64,000 bases of DNA from Alteromonas sp047556435 (GCF_047556435.1 NZ_CP180210.1:2170001-2234000), one strand, 5' to 3'. Positions 54,074 through 63,016 are shown, counted from the stretch's first letter. Translations and numbers: made by a program. The notes: generated by a model not told the origin, from the letters alone.

Positions 54074-54565
54074 TTAATTAAACTGTTCCTCGTACGTACT
54101 CACTTTCTTATAAACCTTACTTGACCCATCATTCATTAACAGGAGTATTTCGTAGGGTTGAAAGCGATCATTAAATTCCATTCCAGGACTTCCTAGCGGC
54201 ATGGCAGGTACACTTAATCCCACCACGTTTGGCAAAGGATTAGCCTGAAATTGTCGAATAAATTTAGCAGGGATGTGACCTTCAAATACAACACCATGCT
54301 GATCTACCGCTGTATGGCAAGATTGATAACGAGGCTCGATTGAATATTGAGCCTTAACTGAAGTTAAGTGTTCATGGTTTATGATTTTTGTCTCAATTCC
54401 AGCTTCCTCTATGTGACTTACCCATTTTTTACAACACCCGCAAGACGAGGTTTTGTGAACAGTTAATTGATAAAGATCCTGTGCTACCGCACTCAACGAA
54501 AAATGCGCAGTTGCAAAAATTAACGCAGACAAAAATGCTGACTTTTTAGTAATTTTGTATTTCAT
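54074..54565 (-). CDS. DUF411 periplasmic metal-binding protein
   Basis: The 163-residue product has a signal peptide (FLSALIFATAHFSLSAVAQ), the cysteine motif TSSCGCCKKWVSHIEEAG and the downstream GHIPAKFI and GLSVPAMPLGSPGME segments that define DUF411. These proteins are widespread in copper and silver resistance clusters and probably bind Cu(I) in the periplasm. The start at 54565 is preceded by GGGGGGAAACA; the earlier in-frame ATG would hide the signal peptide. Confidence 0.88.
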   Translation of the reverse strand: MKYKITKKSAFLSALIFATAHFSLSAVAQDLYQLTVHKTSSCGCCKKWVSHIEEAGIETKIINHEHLTSVKAQYSIEPRYQSCHTAVDQHGVVFEGHIPAKFIRQFQANPLPNVVGLSVPAMPLGSPGMEFNDRFQPYEILLLMNDGSSKVYKKVSTYEEQFN

Positions 54566-54661
54566 TGTTTCCCCCCGGGAATGCAGTTCATGGTGCGCAA
54601 AGGCCCCCATTTAATTTTGACAGAATAAGACTATGCGCTTTCGATGCGCACTAACAATAGC

Positions 54662-55039
54662 TTAGGAAAGTTTTGGAGGGCGTAGGTAGGGTTTCGACAT
54701 TACTTCGAAGCTGGGTTGGTCAGTCATTTGAATTTTGCCATCAGGCGTGTGAGCAGATGCCAGAAATAGAACCGGAACAATAACAGAAACTTGATGACAG
54801 ACCGTCACAAGACAGTTGCATTCATCGGGGCAGTGTTGACCGGAGTCATTCGAGTGAAAGTGATGAACTGAATCAACGATTTCGCCCGAAAAAGAATGGG
54901 CTGTCGATTGGGCAGAACTTGCCATGACATTGTGATGACTATCCATTTCACATTGCGGAGACGCAACCACGAGTGATTGAGCCATAAGCGCAACCACACA
55001 GAAAATTAACACAGTAACTCTGCTAATAATATGTTTCAT
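54662..55039 (-). CDS. CopL-like small secreted Cys/His-rich protein (second)
   Basis: The protein of about 125 residues has a signal peptide (RVTVLIFCVVALMAQSLVVAS), histidines (DSVHHFHSNDSGQHC), a cysteine cluster CPDECNCLVTVCHQ and a C-terminal LRPPKLS. The plan matches the CopL-like protein at 48392 and the two CzcI-like proteins. It precedes the DUF411 gene on the same strand, 96 bp away. Copper binding is inferred. Confidence 0.65.
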   Translation of the reverse strand: MKHIISRVTVLIFCVVALMAQSLVVASPQCEMDSHHNVMASSAQSTAHSFSGEIVDSVHHFHSNDSGQHCPDECNCLVTVCHQVSVIVPVLFLASAHTPDGKIQMTDQPSFEVMSKPYLRPPKLS

Positions 55040-55355
55040 CACCCCAGCAAGGTAGCAAATTATAAAGATATGTACAACATTAAACACTCAAATCTCTCTG
55101 TTAGTTGACGAACCACTGGCCTTATCATTAATTTGTTTGATAGTTTTGATATTTAAAAGATGAGCGCTGCCCTGAGTTTGATCGTTGCGACACATCTCTT
55201 GCGTTTTGATCTATTTTCAGTGGAAAAACTTTAAAGGTAAAACAAGACAACTCGTTCAGGTGTGATATGTGGAATGCTAAATAGTCTAAACAAAACGAAC
55301 AATCCAATTCCATACCAGAAAACTTTACCCAATTAGCGAAAGAGGATGATTGACG
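55040..55355. other. Divergent intergenic region upstream of the second APC permease
   Basis: About 315 bp separating a leftward CopL-like gene from the rightward permease. It should contain both promoters, but I see no recognisable operator. AGAGGA at 55341-55346 serves the permease. Confidence 0.35.
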
Positions 55356-56681
55356 ATGAATGATCACGAGCATTCAAACAGTAAAGATTCGTTAAGTCTT
55401 TGGGGCGCAGTGTCAATGGGAACCGGTGTGATGATTGGCGCAGGTATATTTGCCTTAACCGGTCAAATTGCTGAGCTGGCTGGCACATGGTTTCCTTTTG
55501 CGTTCCTGGTAGCGGCAATAATTGCAGGGTTTAGCTCATACAGTTACGTCAAAATGGCGCAGAAATACCCTTCCGCAGGGGGTATCGCCATGTTCTTAAA
55601 AAAAGCTTATGGCAGAGGCCTGATGACCGGAGCCTGCGCATTGCTGATGTTTTTTTCCATGGTTATCAATGAAAGTCTTGTTGCCCGTACTTTTGGCACT
55701 TATGTTCTACAGCTGTTCGACACCCAGGGCGCTGAGTGGCTCATTCCAGCACTTGGGGTAAGTCTTCTTATTGTTGCGTTCATTGTCAATATTCTCAGCA
55801 ATCAATTCATTCAGACGCTTTCGTTTATTATGGCTTTTATCAAAATAGCCGGGCTGGCGATTTTGGCAATAGGCGGGCTGTGGGCAACTGGTTTGTCGTT
55901 TGAGAGTGTTTCAGCACACCCCCAGGAAACCAGCGCAACCGGATTTCTGGGGGCAGTAGCACTGGGTATTTTGGGCTACAAAGGCTTCACAACAATCACA
56001 AACAGCGGCGGAGAGCTAAAACAACCGGAAAAAAATGTAGGAAGGGCCATCATCATTTCTATTTCGATCTGTGTGGTACTTTATGTTTTTGTGGCGGTCG
56101 CAGTAGGAGCAAACCTGTCAATTGACGAAATAATACAGGCTAAAGACTACTCTTTAGCTGAGGCATCACGACCTGCCTTCGGCCAGTATGGCGCATGGTT
56201 TACTATAGCCTTTGCGATTATTGCCACCTCTTCCGGTGTCGTTGCCAGCATATTTGCAGTTTCTCGCATGCTATCGATGCTTACATCAATGCAACTTGTG
56301 CCTCATCGTCACTTTTCGTTACCAGGAGATTTAAGAAGACATTCCTTAATTTATACGTTGGTAATCGCGATCATTCTGACCATATTCTTTGATTTAAGCC
56401 GTATAGCCTCGATCGGTGTAGTTTTTTACATCGTAATGGATATTTTCATCCATTGGGGCGTGTTTAAGCATTTGCGAGAAGACGTACACGCTAAAGCCTG
56501 GATCCTAGTAAGCGCGATTATTCTCGATTTCGTTGTCCTTTTGGCGTTTTTGTGGGTGAAAGCAAAGTCAGATATCTTCATTGTTTGGGTTTCTGTGGCC
56601 GGAGTTCTTATTGTATTTGCGGCTGAGAAGTGGTTTCTAAAGCTACACGCGTATGAAGAAGATGACAAAAATTATAACTGA
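55356..56681 (+). CDS. APC-superfamily permease (second)
   Basis: The 441-residue protein has about twelve helices, a His-containing start (MNDHEHSNSK) and the TM1 motif AVSMGTGVMIGAGIFALTGQIAE of amino acid/cation-chloride-like APC transporters. It differs clearly from the permease at 41999-43177. The ATG at 55356 is preceded by AGAGGA. It is followed by a strong terminator. The substrate is unknown. Confidence 0.85.
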   Translation: MNDHEHSNSKDSLSLWGAVSMGTGVMIGAGIFALTGQIAELAGTWFPFAFLVAAIIAGFSSYSYVKMAQKYPSAGGIAMFLKKAYGRGLMTGACALLMFFSMVINESLVARTFGTYVLQLFDTQGAEWLIPALGVSLLIVAFIVNILSNQFIQTLSFIMAFIKIAGLAILAIGGLWATGLSFESVSAHPQETSATGFLGAVALGILGYKGFTTITNSGGELKQPEKNVGRAIIISISICVVLYVFVAVAVGANLSIDEIIQAKDYSLAEASRPAFGQYGAWFTIAFAIIATSSGVVASIFAVSRMLSMLTSMQLVPHRHFSLPGDLRRHSLIYTLVIAIILTIFFDLSRIASIGVVFYIVMDIFIHWGVFKHLREDVHAKAWILVSAIILDFVVLLAFLWVKAKSDIFIVWVSVAGVLIVFAAEKWFLKLHAYEEDDKNYN

Positions 56682-56791
56682 TGTGAGTCACTGTGCAGTA
56701 TACGAATCACGCCCACTGGAAAATACAACCGTAGAAGCGGGCTGAATAACGGTCGAAACAGTGTGCCCTGCTGTCATCGGGCAGTAAGGGG

Positions 56792-56819
56792 AATAACCGG
56801 CATTAGCGCGCCGGTTATT
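56792..56819. terminator. Bidirectional terminator after the APC permease
   Basis: AATAACCGGC (56792-56801) pairs with GCCGGTTATT (56810-56819) around an 8-base loop. A short T-rich stretch follows to the right. It can serve the rightward permease and a possible leftward small ORF. Confidence 0.75.
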
Positions 56820-56836
56820 TCTTCTCGCGGCATCCT

Positions 56837-56995
56837 TTAGCCGCTTTTTTGTTGCTTTATTGTATCCAGTATTTCAGCAAACTCTTGTCCCTGCTGCTTT
56901 GACTCAGAAGACTGGCTACAGCCCGATTTCTCTGTACTGGGTTGGTCGAGTAATTGCGCAGCGGGCTGCAAGGTTTCTGGATTACTAGTGATCAT
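56837..56995 (-). CDS. Possible 52-residue protein
   Basis: A leftward frame from ATG 56995, with GAGG about 6 bases upstream, encodes MITSNPETLQPAAQLLDQPS... and ends KQQKSG just before a terminator-like hairpin. It is hydrophilic, Gln/Ser-rich and has one cysteine. It resembles no family I know. The ribosome-binding site and terminator make it plausible. Confidence 0.4.
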   Translation of the reverse strand: MITSNPETLQPAAQLLDQPSTEKSGCSQSSESKQQGQEFAEILDTIKQQKSG

Positions 56996-57359
56996 AGGTG
57001 CCTCACTGGTTGGTTAAAAACATTAATACGCAAATACTGTTCCGAAGTTAAGATTTTTAGAGCGAAGTATTTACAAAACCATGCGTCCTGAAGTTGTATA
57101 TCATACATTATTGGCAATAAACCATCCCAACTTACTGGCTAACAACACACACTGATTTCCCCCTATTATTACACCAACTTCGCATTTGCCATGCCTTTCC
57201 AGTCTGTGTGTGCCACACATCATCTGTTGTGGAAAACAAGAGGCGCTGTCAGTATGAAAATATTATTTGGAGAGCTTCGGCAAGCTCTTGGCTTCGCTTA
57301 AGATGAATTAGTCTACGTCGTGTTACAGTTTACCCCAATCAACTCTCTAAATGGCCTGT
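56996..57359. other. Non-coding region between the cop module and tnpT
   Basis: About 360 bp with no supportable gene. GGAGAGCTTCGGCAAGCTC followed by CGCTTAAG (about 57271-57301) resembles the inner part of a Tn3-type terminal repeat, but I found no partner. Confidence 0.3.
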
Positions 57360-58400
57360 TCATCCCCCTTCATCGCGATCAGTCTGAACAGCAGTGAGCT
57401 GGGTTAGGCTTTTTATTTGCAGTAACTGCTCAACAAATGTCTCTTTTGCTTTCAATGCTGTACTCAGTTGAATATTACTGTGACGTAATTGTTCCATTTC
57501 TGCTTGTTGCGTCAAAACTTGACGCTTATATCCAGCAAGCTTTTCGCTTTGTGCTATCACCACCACCTCTTTTTGTTTCAAATTACCTTGTATCACTGTT
57601 AACTCACTCTTGAGCTGAGCGGCATGCTGCTGCTCCTTTTCAAGATTTTGACGGGCGCTGGACAACTGCTCATGTGTCACCTGCAACCTGGCTTCTAGCG
57701 AAGCGTGGTTATGCATTGCCTTATCGAGGCTTTCCTGAACAACAGCAACCTGCTGCTGCGCCTTGCGCAATTCAGCCTGCACCAGTTGCACCTGATGCTC
57801 GTGACGTTGCAGATCTTGTTCGCGCTGTGTTTTCGTTGCTGCTCTGAAATGTTCCAGCGCTTCCCGGGCATGGGTATGCTTTTGCTCTAGCGAGGCAATA
57901 TGAGCTTGCCGTTCGCTTAGACGCTGATGCAACCCTGATTCTTTTTCGGTAGCCTGACCCAGCGAGATCCTCAGTTGCTCTCTTTCTTCACGGAGTGACG
58001 CCCCGATACTCTCCAGCTCATTGACTTGCGCGATAAGCGACGCGCTTTGCGCCTGAGCGCTGGCGAGCGCGTCCTCCAGCTCCTGTTTCTGGGTCTGCCA
58101 TTGCTCTCGCTCATTTTGATAGCGTGCCTCATTCTGTTCGATACGCTCTTTCGCTTCTTCTTGCAGGCGGTTGGCAACCTGACCAATCAACTGGCCCAGC
58201 TCGGCAGACAGAGCGTCCAGATTATCCATCTTCACCTGGTGGTTTTGGTCTAGTTCATTCAGGTAGCGGCTGATGGTCGTCTTTGAACCGGTATTACCCA
58301 GCTCTGCGCGCACCGCATCAATGGTTACAGCCTGCTGCCGCGCTTTCAGTGCTGCCTTAGCGGCCTGTACTTGCTTTTTGGATATTCCGGTTCTAGCCAT
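57360..58400 (-). CDS. tnpT: TnpT-like cointegrate-resolution accessory protein
   Basis: The protein of about 346 residues has an N-terminal KfrA-type DNA-binding domain (ISKKQVQAAKAALKARQQAV through KTTISRYLNELDQ) followed by about 250 residues of continuous coiled coil. Divergent placement from a tyrosine recombinase and upstream of a Tn3-type transposase is the tnpT-tnpS-tnpA arrangement of Tn4651. There TnpT helps TnpS recombine the rst site. I prefer the ATG at 58400 because MARTGISKKQ matches the usual domain start. Confidence 0.82.
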   Translation of the reverse strand: MARTGISKKQVQAAKAALKARQQAVTIDAVRAELGNTGSKTTISRYLNELDQNHQVKMDNLDALSAELGQLIGQVANRLQEEAKERIEQNEARYQNEREQWQTQKQELEDALASAQAQSASLIAQVNELESIGASLREEREQLRISLGQATEKESGLHQRLSERQAHIASLEQKHTHAREALEHFRAATKTQREQDLQRHEHQVQLVQAELRKAQQQVAVVQESLDKAMHNHASLEARLQVTHEQLSSARQNLEKEQQHAAQLKSELTVIQGNLKQKEVVVIAQSEKLAGYKRQVLTQQAEMEQLRHSNIQLSTALKAKETFVEQLLQIKSLTQLTAVQTDRDEGG

Positions 58401-58409
58401 GCATTTCAT

Positions 58410-58561
58410 ACCGTATTACATAATATGTATATACACATAATAGTACGTTTTGAGAAACGCGCAATAAGGCCATTAATTAAGATGATATAATAGTAGATTA
58501 TCTATTGTGATAGACATTTTTGGACGATATGATGAGATAAAGTCGTACATAACACGCATAT
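58410..58561. promoter_or_regulatory. Candidate rst resolution site between tnpT and tnpS
   Basis: In Tn4651 the resolution site lies between divergent tnpT and tnpS. Here the gap of about 150 bp holds an imperfect 22-bp palindrome at 58420-58441 centred on GTATATAC (two mismatched pairs) and a smaller dyad TCTAT-TGTG-ATAGA at 58501-58514. Their recombination role is inferred from position. Confidence 0.5.
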
Positions 58562-59503
58562 ATGCCCGATTCTAAAAATATTGATTTAGTGAGTTTTTAC
58601 GTCAACGCAGCCACTCGCGAAAATACGGTACGCAGTTACCGTACCGCCATTGAACACTATGAGCGTCACTGGGGGGGACTCTTACCTGCCACTCCAACTG
58701 CGATTGCACAGTATCTCAGTCACTACGCTGATAAGCTGACTTCAAGCACCTTAGCACACCGGTTGGCCGTACTTGCAAAATGGCATCATGAATACGGTTT
58801 TCCAGATCCTACGAAAGCACCATTAGTAAAAAAAGTAATGAAAGGTATCCGAGCAACGCATGCATACCAAACCAAGCAGGCTCGGCCTCTCCAATTAGAA
58901 GAATTGAAAATCATTATTCAGTGGCTTGAGGAGTCGATAAAGGAGTCAAAGGATTATAGGAAAGGCTTGAGACTCATTCGAAATAAAGCCATTCTGCTAC
59001 TCGGGTTCTGGCGTGCTTTTCGAGCAGATGAGCTCACTAATATCCATGTTGAGTACGTGACCATGATCCCCAACAAGGGAATGTCACTGTATTTTCCTAC
59101 TACGAAAGGCGATAGGGATAATAAAGGGGTGACCTATAAAGTTCCAGCTTTGCAAAAACTCTGCCCTGTCACTGCTTATCAGGACTGGGTTACGGCCGCT
59201 GAATTAAGCAAAGGACCGCTATTTGTAGGGATCGACCGCTGGGGACATTTTAATCATAAGAGCATGACATCCAATACAATCATTAATATTGTTCGAGAGT
59301 GTGCAAGTGGTGCTGGACTATTACACCCTGATGCCTTTAGTAGTCATTCGTTACGACGGGGGTTCGCATCCTGGGCCGACAGTAATGGCTGGAGCCTTAA
59401 AGAGCTTATGGAATATGTAGGTTGGAAAGATCCAAAAACGGCGCTTCGTTACATTGGTTCATCGCATAAGATTCAGCAACACTTTATTGAACAGCTAAAA
59501 TAA
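58562..59503 (+). CDS. tnpS: TnpS-like tyrosine recombinase (cointegrate resolvase)
   Basis: The 313-residue recombinase has an N-terminal core-binding domain (TRENTVRSYRTAIEHYERHWG) and a catalytic domain. The first Arg lies in WRAFRADELTN, the HxxR in SSHSLRRGFASW and the Tyr in TALRYIGSS. Size and divergent pairing with tnpT match TnpS of Tn4651, which separates cointegrates at rst. It is unrelated in detail to the recombinase at 21982. Confidence 0.87.
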   Translation: MPDSKNIDLVSFYVNAATRENTVRSYRTAIEHYERHWGGLLPATPTAIAQYLSHYADKLTSSTLAHRLAVLAKWHHEYGFPDPTKAPLVKKVMKGIRATHAYQTKQARPLQLEELKIIIQWLEESIKESKDYRKGLRLIRNKAILLLGFWRAFRADELTNIHVEYVTMIPNKGMSLYFPTTKGDRDNKGVTYKVPALQKLCPVTAYQDWVTAAELSKGPLFVGIDRWGHFNHKSMTSNTIINIVRECASGAGLLHPDAFSSHSLRRGFASWADSNGWSLKELMEYVGWKDPKTALRYIGSSHKIQQHFIEQLK

Positions 59504-59737
59504 TGCAGTACAGTGACTGGGCCACTTCATCATGAGTTTTAAGCATGAATTCAGTATAGATTGAACTTGGACACTAAACGTCTTGCGCAAGTTTAATAAA
59601 CTTCTCAGCACTAAAATTACTTTAGATAAACTGCAAGGTGATTGTGGCTGAGCTAAACAGTCGAACATTTTGTAATGTAACCAAATAATCAGACCTCCTA
59701 GCTGGCCTCGAGATCCGTCGCTGGTATTTATATCTCT
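59504..59737. other. Gap between tnpS and tnpA
   Basis: About 235 bp without a gene. It may hold the tnpA promoter; I see no strong boxes or repeats. Confidence 0.35.
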
Positions 59738-62713
59738 ATGACAACAATCAATGAAACCGCTTACCCGCGCATTAAACCTAACATGAGTCAGTCTGAATTA
59801 CAGTCTGTATATACACCCACCCCCGAGGATATTGCCTATGTTCGCCAGCAGCGCCGGCGCAAATTGGATCAGCTTGCCCTGTTAGTCCATATTAAATTAA
59901 CTCAGCGTTTGGGGTATTTTCTCAAGTCTCCTGACATCCCTAACAAGATTATTAGTCATATTTCTGAGCAGATGAAAATGAGGAGCGCTCCGAGAAAGTA
60001 CTTATCACGGTTCGATAGAGGTGGAAGTCGAACCCGGTTAAAGGCTTTAGTGAGAAGGTATCTAGACATTAAGCTAATTGAAAGCAATGATAAAACAACA
60101 TTATTGCTTCATAAGCTGTCATCCGAAGCATCTGAGAAAAAGCATGAAATCGCTGATATTATCAATATAGTCATTGAAGGGTTGGTTAAACAGCGCTATG
60201 AATTACCCGGCTTCTCAACTCTGGTAAAATACGCTAAATCAGCTAAAAAGCAAGTCAACGATGCCTATTTCAAGCAAACGCATAGAAAGCTGAATCATGA
60301 GCTGACAGCTGAGTTGGATAGAATGCTTAATAGCTCTGGAAGTAAAACACGCTGGGACTCGATTAAACGAGAAGTTAAAAAACCCACGAATAAAGAAGTC
60401 AAAAGCTACCTTCAACATTTACAATGGTTACAAGGCCTAGTCGAACGCTTACCAAATATGGAGTTCCTACCGTTAACGAAGAAACATCATTTCACTTTAG
60501 AGGCTCGTTCATTGGATGCTTTTCACTTAAAAGAAATGAAGCAGGCCAAACGTTACACACTGATGGTGTTGATGATCCAATCAAAATTAAGTCAATCCTT
60601 AGACGACGTGGCGGGTATCTTTAAACGAAAATTGAATAAGTTGCACCAATCTGCGGAGACCCGACTGATGGAATACCATCAGGAGCATACACAGCGAACG
60701 GAAAAACTTATCAGCCAGTTTCGTAATGTCTTAAAAACTTATGGTGATAATGAAGCTGGCGTACCGCCATCACTGTCGGATATTCGAAACGCCATGAGCG
60801 AAGAGCCAGCGATACTATTAGCTGAGTGTGAAGAGCACTTAGCCTATGCTGGAAATAATTATTATCCCTTTATGCTTAAATTGTATAAACCGCAACGTGC
60901 CCAGCTTCTGAACTGTTTGGAGCTTTTAGAGTTAGGGTCATCATCTGAAGATAGCTCGATTCTACTGGCGCTAGAAACCATTCTGGAGTATCGAAATACC
61001 CACAAGCAGGAACTGGGTCACTATGAGGAGTTTGTCGCGCAGCCCTGGGTGAACGATAAATGGAAGAAGCTGATATTCAACGCAGACACGAAAACGGTCA
61101 ACCGTAAATACTTTGAGTTGTGTGTTCTGTCTCGGATCAAGAATGAACTCAGCTCAGGTGATTTATTCATTCGTTACAGCCTGGAACATTCAGATTATCG
61201 CAAAGAACTAATCAGTTGGGATGAATACGAGCAAGGTTTATCTGAATATACTGACATGCTAGGTTTTTCAAAGGATAGCAAAACCTTTGCAACTGAATTA
61301 AAGAAAACTCTCAGCGAATTATCAACTCAGGTGGACGAGCAATTTCAATCCAATGAGTTTCTTGATTTCAATAATGATCAGCTTGTGATTAGAAGACATC
61401 AGAATATCCCTGAGCCCCAACAACTCAAGAAGCTTGATGAAGCCTTACGGGACTCTCTTGAGGAAAAGAGCATTGTCGATATTCTGGTAGAATCCGAGCA
61501 ATGGCTGGACGCCCACAAATTGTTTAAGCCTGTATCTGGATTTGAAAGCAAACTTGATAATCCTCGTAAACGCTTTATATCGACCCTTTTTTGTTATGGC
61601 TGCAATCTTGGGCCAACTCAAACAGCTCGCTCAATCAAGACCTTAAGCCGTAAGCAAGTTGCTTGGCTGAATTTAAAGTATGTCACTGAAGAGAAACTTG
61701 AAAAAGCTATTGTAAAAACCGTGAATGCTTATAACAAGTTTGAGCTGCCATCCTTCTGGGGATCAGGTAAATCAGCATCAGCTGATGGTACCAAGTGGAA
61801 CGTGTACGAACAGAACCTATTATCAGAGTATCATATCCGTTATGGGGGGTATGGCGGTATAGGTTATTATCACGTCTCGGACACTTACATAGCTTTATTC
61901 AGCCACTTCATTCCGTGTGGCGTTTATGAAGCTATCTACATCCTTGATGGCCTCATTAAGAATGAATCGGACATACAGCCGGATGTGATCCATGGAGACA
62001 CTCAAGCTCAAAGCACAACCGTTTTTGGCCTGGCTCATTTGCTAGGTATTGACTTGATGCCCCGAATACGAAACATCAAGAAGCTGGTATTTTACAAAGC
62101 TGACGGTCGAACCAAGTACAAGCATATAAACCGTTTGTTCCGAGGTAATATCAATTGGTCATTGATTGAACGACACCTGCCCGATATGTTACGTGTGGCA
62201 CTGTCTATTCAGGCAGGAAAAATATCACCGTCTACAATTTTAAAACGTTTGGGAACTTACAGCCGTAAAAACCGACTGTATTTTGCCTTTCGTGAGTTGG
62301 GTAGAGCGATACGAACTATATTCTTACTGAAGTACATTAGCGATGTCGAGCTCAGGCGCACCATTCATTCTGCTACCAATAAAAGTGAAGAGTTCAATAA
62401 CTTCACCAAGTGGTTGTTCTTTGGGGGTGACGGTATTATTGCGGAAAATGTGCGACATGAACAGCGGAAGGTCATTAAGTATAATCAGCTTGTGGCTAAT
62501 CTGGTTATTTTGCATAACGTTCAATCCATGACAGAAGTTCTGTCGCAATTGAAACAACGTCAAATGCCAATTTCAGAAGAGGTGTTGAAGTTTCTTTCGC
62601 CATATCGAACTGAGCATATTAATCGCTTCGGCGATTACCATCTCGATTTAAGTAAAAAGCGAAAGCCCCTAAACTACAAACTTGACATCATAAAAAGCCA
62701 AAGCCCGCAGTAA
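59738..62713 (+). CDS. tnpA: Tn3-family transposase of transposon B (Tn4651 group)
   Basis: The 991-residue transposase has an N-terminal DNA-binding region (YVRQQRRRKLDQLALLVHIKL) and a C-terminal DDE domain. Catalytic Asp lies in SASADGTKW, Asp in DVIHGDTQAQ and Glu in AFRELGRAIRT. It follows tnpS and ends 137 bp before the right terminal repeat. No disruption is visible, so transposon B may still be active. It differs strongly from the transposase of transposon A. Confidence 0.95.
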   Translation: MTTINETAYPRIKPNMSQSELQSVYTPTPEDIAYVRQQRRRKLDQLALLVHIKLTQRLGYFLKSPDIPNKIISHISEQMKMRSAPRKYLSRFDRGGSRTRLKALVRRYLDIKLIESNDKTTLLLHKLSSEASEKKHEIADIINIVIEGLVKQRYELPGFSTLVKYAKSAKKQVNDAYFKQTHRKLNHELTAELDRMLNSSGSKTRWDSIKREVKKPTNKEVKSYLQHLQWLQGLVERLPNMEFLPLTKKHHFTLEARSLDAFHLKEMKQAKRYTLMVLMIQSKLSQSLDDVAGIFKRKLNKLHQSAETRLMEYHQEHTQRTEKLISQFRNVLKTYGDNEAGVPPSLSDIRNAMSEEPAILLAECEEHLAYAGNNYYPFMLKLYKPQRAQLLNCLELLELGSSSEDSSILLALETILEYRNTHKQELGHYEEFVAQPWVNDKWKKLIFNADTKTVNRKYFELCVLSRIKNELSSGDLFIRYSLEHSDYRKELISWDEYEQGLSEYTDMLGFSKDSKTFATELKKTLSELSTQVDEQFQSNEFLDFNNDQLVIRRHQNIPEPQQLKKLDEALRDSLEEKSIVDILVESEQWLDAHKLFKPVSGFESKLDNPRKRFISTLFCYGCNLGPTQTARSIKTLSRKQVAWLNLKYVTEEKLEKAIVKTVNAYNKFELPSFWGSGKSASADGTKWNVYEQNLLSEYHIRYGGYGGIGYYHVSDTYIALFSHFIPCGVYEAIYILDGLIKNESDIQPDVIHGDTQAQSTTVFGLAHLLGIDLMPRIRNIKKLVFYKADGRTKYKHINRLFRGNINWSLIERHLPDMLRVALSIQAGKISPSTILKRLGTYSRKNRLYFAFRELGRAIRTIFLLKYISDVELRRTIHSATNKSEEFNNFTKWLFFGGDGIIAENVRHEQRKVIKYNQLVANLVILHNVQSMTEVLSQLKQRQMPISEEVLKFLSPYRTEHINRFGDYHLDLSKKRKPLNYKLDIIKSQSPQ

Positions 62714-62850
62714 TACGGTTGGACGAGATTTTACATTTTGTTGTATACAGCGTCGGTAAATATATTAAATGGAAAACTTCAAATAGACTTATCTGATAAC
62801 TTCGCAAAGCAAAATCAACAGTTTGACTTGAATTTTTCTTTTAATTCAAG

Positions 62851-62899
62851 TGGTTAATTATTTTATTGGTCGATTTGTTACGAATCGTGGCCGTACCTC
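62851..62899 (-). repeat. Right terminal inverted repeat of transposon B
   Basis: Read inward from 62899 it begins GAGGTACGGCCACGATTCGT, identical over 20 bases to the left end, and agrees at 42 of 49 positions overall. It lies 137 bp after the tnpA stop. Confidence 0.88.
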
Positions 62900-62938
62900 T
62901 TATACATAACCTGGAAAACCTCCGAGCGTTATGTATAA
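62900..62938. repeat. 11-bp inverted repeat abutting transposon B
   Basis: TTATACATAAC (62900-62910) and GTTATGTATAA (62928-62938) are perfectly inverted around a 17-base spacer and begin at the first base outside the transposon. It could be the insertion target or a terminator-like structure. Confidence 0.6.
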
Positions 62939-62988
62939 CCAGACAGATGCCATTTTATTGCAAATTTAATCCGGCATAAAAACGGCGC

Positions 62989-63016
62989 GTTGGCAGATAC
63001 CCAGAGATCTGCCAAC
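62989..63016 (-). terminator. Possible terminator of the alpha-E gene
   Basis: GTTGGCAGAT (62989-62998) and ATCTGCCAAC (63007-63016) form a 10-bp stem with an 8-base loop, about 50 bp past the stop of the leftward gene. On that strand a T-run follows only after several other bases. Confidence 0.5.

Larger units (their letters stand above)
28232..62899. mobile_element. Transposon B: Tn4651-type Hg/Zn/Cu resistance transposon (34.7 kb)
   Basis: The element is bounded by 49-bp inverted repeats (28232-28280 and 62851-62899) that agree at 42 of 49 positions, including the first 20 in full. This is the repeat length typical of the Tn4651/Tn5041 branch. The right end carries tnpT, tnpS and tnpA in the Tn4651 arrangement. 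Cargo runs from a mer operon beside the left repeat through czc and cop genes. The 5-bp flanks (ATAAT and TTATA) do not match. The left end interrupts a porin gene. A truncated tnpT inside shows that another such element was absorbed earlier. Confidence 0.85.

Noticed and set aside
57271..57301. Possible Tn3-type terminal repeat ending CGCTTAAG
   Set aside because: It resembles the inner part of Tn3 repeats, but no inverted partner was found and the 49-bp repeats explain the element better.
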